Shown here one piece after another: positions 26,746 to 34,060 of a stretch of 64,000 bases of DNA. Each line of letters starts with the position of its first letter. Position 1 is the first letter of the stretch. The stretch is taken from NCBI GenBank assembly GCA_041736625.1, contig JBGSTG010000137.1, positions 1 through 64,000 on the forward strand, given 5' to 3'. The notes beneath the pieces are model-generated. The model saw only the letters and a list, made by a program, of their open reading frames with translations. It was not told the DNA's origin and searched no databases. The position numbers were made by a program, and so were the translations under genes. The DNA comes from M3007 sp041736625 (GTDB taxonomy: Bacteria; Bacteroidota; Bacteroidia; Chitinophagales; Saprospiraceae).

Positions 26746-27333
26746 CTACATCGCCACACTATTTAGCACACAAATGACCATACACGACAAATCCGGTCTG
26801 TTTTTTAAGGTTTCACGCAGGATTCGCAAGGCTTTGGTCATTTGATTCTCGACTGTTTTGACCGAGATGCCGAGCGTTTCGGCTATTTCCCGGTTGCTCA
26901 ACTGTTCAAACCGGCTGAGCGAAAACACCAAACGGCACTTTTCAGGAAGCGCCAGGATGGTCCGGCGCAGCAGTTCCTCCAATGATCCCCCCCCGGAAAC
27001 GAAGGGTTCGACGGGCATTTCCGCCGCATCCGCCCACGATTGTTCATCGCCGTACGCAAATCGCCGTTGGGATTTCATGTAGTTGAGCGTTTTATTGATG
27101 ACCATCCGACGCAAATACGCGCCAACGGAGGTCTGAATGTCCAACTCGCCCCTGCGTCGCCAAAGATCGGCGAACGCGTCCTGCACCAGATCCTGACAAG
27201 CGTCTGCGTCGTGCAAAAGCCTGGCGGCATCCAGCAGCAGCTGCCGGTAGTGTCGATCGAATAACTGACGCAAGGCTGTTTCGTCGCCGTCTTTCAGTCG
27301 GGACCAGATTTCCGCCTCGTCGTAGTTTTCCAT
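26746..27333 (-). CDS. ECF RNA polymerase sigma factor
   Basis: The 195 residues have region 2 (LFDRHYRQLLLDAARLLHD, DACQDLVQDAFADLWRRR) and region 4 (LPEKCRLVFSLSRFEQLS, NREIAETLGISVKTVENQM with the HTH). This is the Bacteroidota ECF sigma-70 group linked to FecR. It heads the operon sigma-fecR-TonB receptor-DUF4249. A promoter with both boxes ends four bases before its ATG. Confidence 0.95.
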   Translation of the reverse strand: MENYDEAEIWSRLKDGDETALRQLFDRHYRQLLLDAARLLHDADACQDLVQDAFADLWRRRGELDIQTSVGAYLRRMVINKTLNYMKSQRRFAYGDEQSWADAAEMPVEPFVSGGGSLEELLRRTILALPEKCRLVFSLSRFEQLSNREIAETLGISVKTVENQMTKALRILRETLKNRPDLSCMVICVLNSVAM

Positions 27334-27337
27334 GCAG

Positions 27338-27369
27338 CAAACATAATCCGGTAAAGCACACCAGGCAAA
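27338..27369 (-). promoter_or_regulatory. Promoter of the sigma/FecR/TonB operon, near-leaderless
   Basis: On the minus strand TTTG (27369-27366), a 20-base spacer and TATGTTTG (27345-27338) fit the Bacteroidota primary sigma consensus exactly. The ATG starts at 27333, so the predicted transcript begins at or within one or two bases of the start codon. Confidence 0.65.
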
Positions 27370-27460
27370 ATTTATTTTATGCGAACATAGGGGTAGGCCA
27401 TTTCAAAAATGTCTTCTATCTAACAAATACGGCTCTCAACTTGAACTATAATAATACACA

Positions 27461-28141
27461 ATGACGACGCGCAGTGCTCACCTCAACCTAGACGGCAACC
27501 CGCTCTTTGCCGTACTTTCCAGTGAAGAACACGAACTGCTCCGGCAGCATGCGACCTTGCTTCACTTCGGACGCCATCAAATCATTTACAAGCCCGGCCA
27601 GGCTGCCCTCGAAGTTTTCTTTTTGCTCAAGGGAACGGTCAAAGTGGCCGTTCACGCGGAAAAGAAGGACATCATCAAATATGTGGTGCGCCAGGAAAAT
27701 CTGTTCGGAGAGACTTGCCTTACCGGCGATGCCCAACGACGCGATTACGCCTACGCCATGGACCACCAGGTGGAAGTCCTTAAGTTCGATTGTGCCATCA
27801 TTCTTACCCTGATGATGCGCAACTTCGCCTTCGCCCAGTCCGTATTGCATTTCCTCGGCGAACGCCTGCGGTACACGGAGAACAAACTCGAAAAAGTGGT
27901 ACTCAAGGACTCCAAGAGCCGCATCGTGGAGTTTTTGCGTCAAATCGGCGCCGAACAGGGCAAACAGGTGGGGCTGGAAACGCTCGTGAAGCACAACATG
28001 ACCCATCAGGACATTGCCGACATCACCGGCACCAGCCGCCAGATGGTCACGGCCGTGCTCAACCAGCTCAAGCGCGCCAACGTCTTGTACTTCAACCGGA
28101 AGAAAATTTTGTTTCGGGATTTGGCTTCGCTGCCAGCCTGA
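27461..28141 (+). CDS. Crp/Fnr family transcription regulator
   Basis: The 226-residue protein has an N-terminal cyclic-nucleotide-binding beta roll (NPLFAVLSSEEHELLRQHA, GQAALEVFFLLKGTVKVAV, ENLFGETCLTG), a dimer helix, and a C-terminal winged helix with MTHQDIADITGTSRQMVTA. It lacks the Fnr cysteine cluster. It is divergent from the sigma operon (127 bases) and its stop codon TGA directly abuts a long heptamer hairpin. Its targets are unknown. Confidence 0.92.
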   Translation: MTTRSAHLNLDGNPLFAVLSSEEHELLRQHATLLHFGRHQIIYKPGQAALEVFFLLKGTVKVAVHAEKKDIIKYVVRQENLFGETCLTGDAQRRDYAYAMDHQVEVLKFDCAIILTLMMRNFAFAQSVLHFLGERLRYTENKLEKVVLKDSKSRIVEFLRQIGAEQGKQVGLETLVKHNMTHQDIADITGTSRQMVTAVLNQLKRANVLYFNRKKILFRDLASLPA

Positions 28142-28248
28142 CGAATGCGGAATGGGGAATGCGGAATGCGGAATAAATTTTCGCTTGGTTTCGCGTGAAT
28201 GCCAAGCGTAAATTTATTCCGCATTCCGCATTCCCCATTGCGCATTCG
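28142..28248. repeat. Heptamer hairpin element, copy 1
   Basis: A 39-base left arm built from GAATGCG/GAATGGG units (28142-28180) pairs with 28210-28248 with one mismatch; inside, CGCTTGG (28182-28188) pairs with CCAAGCG (28202-28208), giving almost continuous 47-base arms and a 13-base loop. It begins directly after the TGA of the Crp gene and ends just before a promoter box of the next gene. A second copy lies at 60055-60175 with the same outline and the same inner core CTTGG...GAATrCCAAG. Confidence 0.85.
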
Positions 28249-28249
28249 C

Positions 28250-28257
28250 TATATTTG
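28250..28257 (+). promoter_or_regulatory. TAnnTTTG promoter box for the E1 gene
   Basis: TATATTTG begins two bases after the end of the hairpin element, and the ATG follows at 28281. The -33 region therefore falls inside the right arm of the repeat. Confidence 0.5.
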
Positions 28258-28280
28258 CCCTTCCTGACCAAGTTTCCCAC

Positions 28281-30389
28281 ATGCCCGACACAAAAACGCC
28301 CGCCAGGCGTGCGCGCGCAGCACAGCCTGCAACGGTTCCCGAAAGCGTATTAGAAACGGCCTTTCGCCTCATGGCCACCGCCAAGGCTATGACCGACACG
28401 TACGAGGCCAACTTCAAGTTCGTCTCCAAATACGTACACGCCACGTCGCGTGGTCACGAAGCCATTCAACTTGCCCTGGGGCTGCAACTCCTTCCACAAG
28501 ATTACGTATATCCTTACTACCGCGACGACAGCATCCTGCTCGCCATCGGCCTGAGGCCCTACGAGCTGATGCTGCAACTCATGGCCAAGCGCGACGATCC
28601 GTTCTCCGGCGGGCGCTCCTACTATTGCCATCCCAGTCTGCGCCGCGACGACATGCCCAAAATTCCCCATCAGAGCAGCGCCACCGGTATGCAGACCATC
28701 CCGGCCACCGGCGCCGCCATGGGATTGTGGTATAAGGCCCAGGCCGGTTTGCTCAACGATGCCGAACGCCTCACCCCTCCGATCGTGGTGTGCTCCCTGG
28801 GCGACGCGTCCGTCACCGAGGGCGAGGTGGCCGAGGCGTTTCAAATGGCGGTGCTCAAGAAACTCCCCATTTTGTACCTGGTGCAGGACAATGGGTGGGA
28901 CATCTCGGCCAATGCCGCCGAGACCCGCGTCGCCAACGCCGCCGAATACGCCAATGGCTTCCCGGGATTGGAAACCCGCAGCCTGGAGGGCAATGATTTT
29001 GCCGCTTGCTGGAGTACCGTCGCAGAGATACTCGACATCATGCGCCGGGAACGCCGCCCCTTCCTGCTGCACGCGCGCGTACCCTTGCTCAACCACCACA
29101 CGTCGGGCGTGCGCAAAGAGTGGTACCGCGACGACCTGGCCGACCACGAGCGCCGGGACCCCTACCCCATCCTGCGCAGTACCCTGCTGGAAAACGGATT
29201 TTCCGAAAAACAGTTGCTCGCCCTGGAACAACAAGCCCTGGAGACCGTCCTCTCCGATTTCGAGCAGGCGCGCCAGGCGGAAGACCCCAGGCCCGAAGAC
29301 CTGTACACCCACGACTTCGCACCCACCCCCGTCACCGAAGAACGCGGCACCCGCGAGCCGGCAGGTAAAGACGCCAAAGTGATGGTGGACTGTGCCCTCT
29401 TCGCCATTGAAGAACTCATGCGCGCCGACGACCGCTGCCTGCTCTACGGGCAAGACGTCGGGCGCCGCCTCGGCGGTGTTTTTCGCGAGGCGGCTACCCT
29501 GGCCGAAAAATTCGGCGACCACCGCGTGTTCAACACGCCCATTCAGGAAGCCTTTATCGTGGGCAGTACCGTGGGCATGAGCGCCGTGGGCCTCAAACCC
29601 ATCGTTGAGGTACAGTTTGCAGACTATATCTGGCCGGGACTCAACCAGTTGTTCACCGAGGTCAGCCGCTCCTGTTACCTGAGCAACGGCAAATGGCCGG
29701 CGAGCTGCATCCTGCGCGTGCCCATCGGCGCGTACGGGAGTGGCGGCCCTTACCACAGCAGCAGCGTGGAAAGCGTGGTCGCCAACATTCGCGGCGTCAA
29801 GATCGCCTACCCAAGCAATGGAGCAGACCTGAAAGGGTTGCTGAAAGCGGCCTTTCACGATCCCAATCCGGTGGTTATCTTCGAACACAAAGGCCTTTAT
29901 TGGTCGAAAGTGCGCGGAACAGAAGCAGCAAGAACCATCGAGCCCGACGCCGACTATGTTGTTCCATTCGGAAAAGGCCGTACCGTCCTGGAAGCCGATC
30001 CCGGTTTGATAAAAAACGGGGAAACCGTCGGTGTAGTAACCTATGGCATGGGCGTACACTGGGCGTTGAATGCCGCCAAAACCTTCCCCGGGCAAGTTGA
30101 AATCCTGGACTTGAGAACCCTGTTCCCGCTGGACGAAGCGGCCATGTTCTCCATCGCCCGGCGCCATGGCAAAGTACTGGTGGTGACCGAGGAACCGGTA
30201 CACAATTCCTTTGCCCAGAGCCTGGCCGCGCGCATTTCGGAAAATTGTTTCGAAAGCCTGGACGCACCCGTGCGCACCCTCGGCGCTGCCAATATGCCCG
30301 CCGTTCCGCTGAACAGCACCCTGGAACAGGAAATGATCCCCTCCATCGAAAAAGTGGAAGCCGGCATAAAAGCACTGATTCAATATTGA
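28281..30389 (+). CDS. Fused E1 alpha-beta 2-oxoacid dehydrogenase (branched-chain type)
   Basis: This 702-residue protein joins both E1 subunits of a 2-oxoacid dehydrogenase complex. Residues 1-340 are the alpha part with the thiamine diphosphate motif GDASVTEGEVAEAFQMAV ending in LVQDNGW; residues 365-702 are the beta part with LLYGQDVGRRLGGVFREAA, FNTPIQEAFIVGSTVGMS, EVQFADYIWPGLNQL and RVPIGAYGSGGPYHSSSVE. The layout resembles the single-chain branched-chain 2-oxoisovalerate E1 common in Bacteroidota. E2 and E3 are not in the window. A promoter box lies 24 bases upstream. Confidence 0.93.
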   Translation: MPDTKTPARRARAAQPATVPESVLETAFRLMATAKAMTDTYEANFKFVSKYVHATSRGHEAIQLALGLQLLPQDYVYPYYRDDSILLAIGLRPYELMLQLMAKRDDPFSGGRSYYCHPSLRRDDMPKIPHQSSATGMQTIPATGAAMGLWYKAQAGLLNDAERLTPPIVVCSLGDASVTEGEVAEAFQMAVLKKLPILYLVQDNGWDISANAAETRVANAAEYANGFPGLETRSLEGNDFAACWSTVAEILDIMRRERRPFLLHARVPLLNHHTSGVRKEWYRDDLADHERRDPYPILRSTLLENGFSEKQLLALEQQALETVLSDFEQARQAEDPRPEDLYTHDFAPTPVTEERGTREPAGKDAKVMVDCALFAIEELMRADDRCLLYGQDVGRRLGGVFREAATLAEKFGDHRVFNTPIQEAFIVGSTVGMSAVGLKPIVEVQFADYIWPGLNQLFTEVSRSCYLSNGKWPASCILRVPIGAYGSGGPYHSSSVESVVANIRGVKIAYPSNGADLKGLLKAAFHDPNPVVIFEHKGLYWSKVRGTEAARTIEPDADYVVPFGKGRTVLEADPGLIKNGETVGVVTYGMGVHWALNAAKTFPGQVEILDLRTLFPLDEAAMFSIARRHGKVLVVTEEPVHNSFAQSLAARISENCFESLDAPVRTLGAANMPAVPLNSTLEQEMIPSIEKVEAGIKALIQY

Positions 30390-30390
30390 A

Positions 30391-30522
30391 AACAGCGTCG
30401 GAGATATTCTCTTTCACGTGATCAACCATACCACCCACCACCGCGGGCAAATCGTTGCGGCTGTCGGGCAGCAGGCGGAGAACCCTTTGCAAGCGATTTT
30501 ATATTTTATTCCAGAAAAATAA
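30391..30522 (+). pseudogene. DinB-family remnant (C-terminal fragment)
   Basis: Right after the E1 stop, one frame reads 43 codons to a TAA at 30520-30522 with the late metal-site motif of DinB/YfiT-type proteins: DILFHVINHTTHHRGQIVAA, then a run ending LQAILYFIPEK. DinB proteins are four-helix metal-binding thiol transferases of about 150-170 residues; the first three quarters are missing and no start codon precedes the fragment. It is most likely the leftover of a gene deleted when the E1 gene was placed here. Confidence 0.7.
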
Positions 30523-30583
30523 CCATATAATTTAAAGTTATTTTTTTATATTGACGTAGGAACTTTTTATAAACAAATTATTT

Positions 30584-30591
30584 TACCTTTG
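30584..30591 (+). promoter_or_regulatory. TAnnTTTG promoter box for the DUF1761 gene
   Basis: TACCTTTG lies 43 bases upstream of the ATG at 30635 within a very AT-rich stretch. No TTTG box stands at the usual spacing. Confidence 0.5.
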
Positions 30592-30634
30592 GGCCATTCC
30601 TTCACCCTGTTATTTTTCACCAAAATCATTTGTT

Positions 30635-31063
30635 ATGGAAATGAAAGTAAACTGGCTGGCCATTCTGGTCTCCGTCGTCGCCTCCATGCTCATCGGGTTT
30701 CTGTGGTATGGCGCACTTTTTCAAACCCCCTGGATGGCCGGCAACGGCATTACCATGGAAGGAGAAAAAATGTTTAAAAACGGCGTGGAAATACCCATGA
30801 CGGCAACGCCCATGATCGTGAACACGTTGTGCATGGCGGTTTACGCGCTGATCATGAACTGGCTGTTGCAAAAAATGAACGTGAGCACCTGGCAAACAGG
30901 CGCGTGGATCGGTGGCGCCATCGGGCTCATGATGCTTCTGGGCATCATTGTCGGCAATCTGTTTGCCAACAACCCCATGAGCTTATCCATGGTCGACGGC
31001 TCCTACTCGCTGGTCTTGTTTGTGGTGATCGGCGCCATTGTTGGCGGTTGGCAAAAGAAATAA
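30635..31063 (+). CDS. DUF1761 family membrane protein
   Basis: The 142-residue protein has four hydrophobic segments (about 7-26, 62-80, 90-108, 118-138) and starts with the family pattern VNWLAILVSVVASMLIGFLWYG, with PW and a GxxF/W mid-region. Its function is unknown. It has its own promoter box and is followed by a strong terminator, so it is a single-gene unit. Confidence 0.85.
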   Translation: MEMKVNWLAILVSVVASMLIGFLWYGALFQTPWMAGNGITMEGEKMFKNGVEIPMTATPMIVNTLCMAVYALIMNWLLQKMNVSTWQTGAWIGGAIGLMMLLGIIVGNLFANNPMSLSMVDGSYSLVLFVVIGAIVGGWQKK

Positions 31064-31080
31064 ACATATCGGGATAAAAG

Positions 31081-31122
31081 GAAGCGCGGAGCGACCAGCT
31101 GGTCGTTCCGCGCTTCTTTTTT
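31081..31122 (+). terminator. Rho-independent terminator after DUF1761 gene
   Basis: GAAGCGCGGA pairs with TCCGCGCTTC and the inner GCGACCAG with CTGGTCGT, forming a GC-rich stem of about 17 pairs, followed by a TTTTTTATT tract. Confidence 0.9.
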
Positions 31123-31158
31123 ATTGGTGGAGCGCCTGCTATTCAGCAGTCAATGCCT

Positions 31159-33351
31159 TTATCGCAACAGCGTAACATCCCCCTTAAACAACTCCACCAC
31201 CCCGTCGAGGAATTCAATCTCGGCGTACCACACGTATACCCCGGGGTTCAGCTTCTCGCCCCGGAACAACCCATCCCATCCCTTGCTCAGGTCGTACGGG
31301 TCTACATCCACCGCCACGTGCACAGGCTCGCCCCAACGGTCGTACACCTGGAACGCTTTGATCGAATGCACCGTGCCCGGCTTGGCAAACAGCCGGAACA
31401 GGTTGTTTTCGTTGCTCTCCGGCGCAAAGGCCGTCGGCGCGTATATAAAGCGACGTCGATCTACGATCAGCAGCGCGTTGTCCTCGTCCCGGCAACCATT
31501 GTCGGCGATTACGCTGATCGACAACGCCGTGGTGATCAGCGGCGCGTACGTCTGCACCGGACACGTCGGACACTCCGGATCGCCCGGGGGCATCCACACC
31601 AGCGACGCCAGGCTGTCGTACGGTACGTTTACGATCGCCTCGATCGTCGCCGAGTCGCCCAGCAGGATCGTCACGTTGCCCCCCAACTCCACATCCACTT
31701 CCACCACCGCCTGGATGGCAATGGCCTCCATCTGACCGCAGTCGTTCGCGTCGTACACATCCAGCGTGTAGATGTCCGCCGGCAGGTTGGTGAACGTATT
31801 CGACGTCTGCAGCGGACCTCCGTTCAGCGAGTACTGATACGGTGGCGCTCCGCCCGTCGCATTCACAATGATCGTGCCTGCATCCCTGCCGAAGCAGTCG
31901 GGTTGCGACACCGTCAACGTCACTTCCACATCCGTCGGCTCCGTCAGCGTAACCGTCCCGGTATCCGTGCAGTCGTTCGCGTCCGTCACCGTTACCGTGT
32001 ACACGCCCGGACCCAACTGCTCGATTCCCGAGCCCGTATCGCCCGTGGACCATACGTAGCTGTACGGCTGTACGCCGCCCGTGGAACCCGCCTGTGCGCT
32101 GCCGTCTTCCGAGCCCACGCAACTGATGTCGTAGCCGCTGTAATCCGACGATACCTCCACCCACAATTCCGGGGGCGTCAGCTGCACGATCGTCGCCGTA
32201 CCCGTTGTGCTGTAGCCGTTCACCGAGCTCACTTCTACCGTGTAGTTGCCCGCAACCAGGCCGCTCACCGTCACCGCCTGCCCGATCGACGGGATGCTGC
32301 CCGTGGCCACTGGCGTGCCCGAAGCGTTCAGCACCCTGTAGGTGCCCGGCGCTTCGCCCACGCTCACCAACACTGTCAGCGTTCCTTGCGTCTCCAAACA
32401 CGGAATCGTCGAGCCGTCTACCGTTATCTCCACCGTGCATGAGGAGATCGGAAGCAGCGTGGTCGTTGTGTAAATCGTGCTGTCGCAACCGTACTGATTC
32501 GGAACTACGTTCGCCACCGTGCCTACCAACAGCGGGTCGCAGGTCGTTTGGGTCAGGTACGTTGTGTCGCTTGGCAGCAGCGTAACCGTCTCCGTCACCG
32601 TGCTGTCGCAACCAAACCGGTTCGGGTAAACATTCGTAAATACCCCCGCAGCCGACGGCACACAGGTCGTGCTTTGCAACGCAACCGTGTCGCTCGGAAG
32701 CAGCGCCACCGTCGTCACCACCACGCTGTCGCACCCCCCACCCGTCACAATCGTCTGCGTGAACACGCCCGACAGCGACCCTTCGCACGTCGAACCCGTC
32801 AGGTACGTCGTGTCCAGGCCCAGGAAGTCAATCGTCGTCACCACCAGGCTGTCGCAGCCCCACCGATTCGGCAGTATGTTGTTGAATACCCCCACTTCCG
32901 ACGGGTTGCAGCTCGTCCCGAACAGATACGTCGTATCGCTCGGTAGCAGGCTCACCGTCGTGATTACCACGCTGTCGCACCCTGCGGCAGTCACCAGCGT
33001 CTGGTAGAAAGTACCCACGTTGGCCGGGTCGCAGTCCGCAGCCGTCAGGTATGTGCTGTCCAGATGGAAAAAATCAATGGTGGTTACGATCAGGCTGTCG
33101 CAGCCGTACTGGTTCGTCAGCGTGTTGTAGAACGTGCCCACGTTGGCCGGGTTGCAGTCCGCACCCGTCAGGTACGTCGTGTCGGTCGGCAGCAGGCTCA
33201 CCGTCGTCACCAACACGCTGTCGCAGCCTGCGGCGGTCACCAGCGTCTGGTAGAAGGTACCCACGTTGGCCGGGTCGCAGTCCGCAGCCGTCAGGTACGT
33301 GCTGTCCAGATGGAAAAAATCAATGGTGGTCACGATCAGGCTGTCGCAGCC
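31159..33351 (-). CDS. Giant Cys-repeat surface protein, C-terminal part after TAG
   Basis: This is the in-frame continuation of the 33352-36435 gene beyond a TAG codon. It starts inside the repeat array (GCDSLIVTTIDFFHLD), carries seven to eight more 40-residue Cys-paired repeats, then two SprB repeats (ISCVGSEDGSAQAGSTGG and QPDCFGRDAGTIIVNATGG), a PKD-like stretch, and a C-terminal CHU_C (T9SS type B) domain starting FIYAPTAFAPESNENN with VYDRWGEPVH and a terminal GDVTLLR. The CHU_C tail directs export by the type IX system. A GTG at 33333 could serve as a start but would give a protein without signal peptide, so the fragment is probably not expressed alone. Confidence 0.8.
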   Translation of the reverse strand, partial: GCDSLIVTTIDFFHLDSTYLTAADCDPANVGTFYQTLVTAAGCDSVLVTTVSLLPTDTTYLTGADCNPANVGTFYNTLTNQYGCDSLIVTTIDFFHLDSTYLTAADCDPANVGTFYQTLVTAAGCDSVVITTVSLLPSDTTYLFGTSCNPSEVGVFNNILPNRWGCDSLVVTTIDFLGLDTTYLTGSTCEGSLSGVFTQTIVTGGGCDSVVVTTVALLPSDTVALQSTTCVPSAAGVFTNVYPNRFGCDSTVTETVTLLPSDTTYLTQTTCDPLLVGTVANVVPNQYGCDSTIYTTTTLLPISSCTVEITVDGSTIPCLETQGTLTVLVSVGEAPGTYRVLNASGTPVATGSIPSIGQAVTVSGLVAGNYTVEVSSVNGYSTTGTATIVQLTPPELWVEVSSDYSGYDISCVGSEDGSAQAGSTGGVQPYSYVWSTGDTGSGIEQLGPGVYTVTVTDANDCTDTGTVTLTEPTDVEVTLTVSQPDCFGRDAGTIIVNATGGAPPYQYSLNGGPLQTSNTFTNLPADIYTLDVYDANDCGQMEAIAIQAVVEVDVELGGNVTILLGDSATIEAIVNVPYDSLASLVWMPPGDPECPTCPVQTYAPLITTALSISVIADNGCRDEDNALLIVDRRRFIYAPTAFAPESNENNLFRLFAKPGTVHSIKAFQVYDRWGEPVHVAVDVDPYDLSKGWDGLFRGEKLNPGVYVWYAEIEFLDGVVELFKGDVTLLR

Positions 33352-34060
33352 CTACTGGTTCGTCAGCGTGTCGTTGAACTGGCCCCCGTGGGCCGGGTTG
33401 CAGTCCGAGCCCGTCAGGTATGTCGTGTCGGTCGGCAGCAGACTCACCGTCGTCACCAACACACTGTCGCACCCTGCGGCGGTCACCAGCGTCTGGTAGA
33501 AAGTACCCACGTTGGCCGGGTCGCAGTCCGCAGCCGTCAGGTATGTGCTGTCCAGGTGGAAAAAATCAATTGTGGTTACGATCAGGCTGTCGCAACCGTA
33601 CTGGTTCGTCAGCGTGTTGTAGAACGTGCCCACGTTGGCCGGGTTGCAGTCCGCGCCCGTGAGGTATGTCGTATCGCTGGGCAGCAACGTAACCGTTGTG
33701 ATCACCGTGCTGTCGCAGCCTTCCGAGTTCACCAGCACCTGCTGGAACACGCCGATATCGGCAGGGTTGCACGACGTGGCGCTCAACAGCGTTGTGTCCG
33801 AAAACGCAAAAAGCACATCCGTCACGAGCAGGCTGTCGCAGCCCCACTGGTTGGTCAACGTGTCGTAGAACACACCCACATTCGCCGGTATGCACGTCGT
33901 CTCCGTCAGGTAAGTCGTGTCGCTCGGCAGCAGCAGCGTGCCGGTGATCACCACGCTGTCGCAGCCGTTCGCCTGGCTGAGCACCACCGTTACCGTGCCC
34001 GCCAGCAGCGGGTCGCAGGTTGTATTGGCCAGTATGGTTGTATCTATCGGGTTCACCGTC
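32440..34060 (-). repeat. Tandem 40-residue repeat array, with 246-bp near-identical copies
   Basis: About thirteen repeats of about 40 residues share DTTYLT, a first Cys about five residues later, and GCDS about 20 residues further on. They alternate in two types, so the DNA period is 246 bases; the copies around 33001-33246, 33247-33492 and 33493-33720 are nearly identical. The premature TAG at 33352-33354 lies in the middle one. Confidence 0.85.

Noticed and set aside
28142..28248. Heptamer arrays as CRISPR or as coding for NAECGMRN peptides
   Set aside because: Units are seven bases with no spacers, and the open frames across them are by-products of the repeat with no start signals or family character.
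33340..33420. Substitution cluster as diversity-generating retroelement mutagenesis
   Set aside because: Changes are of all types, not restricted to adenines, and no reverse transcriptase or template repeat is present in the window.
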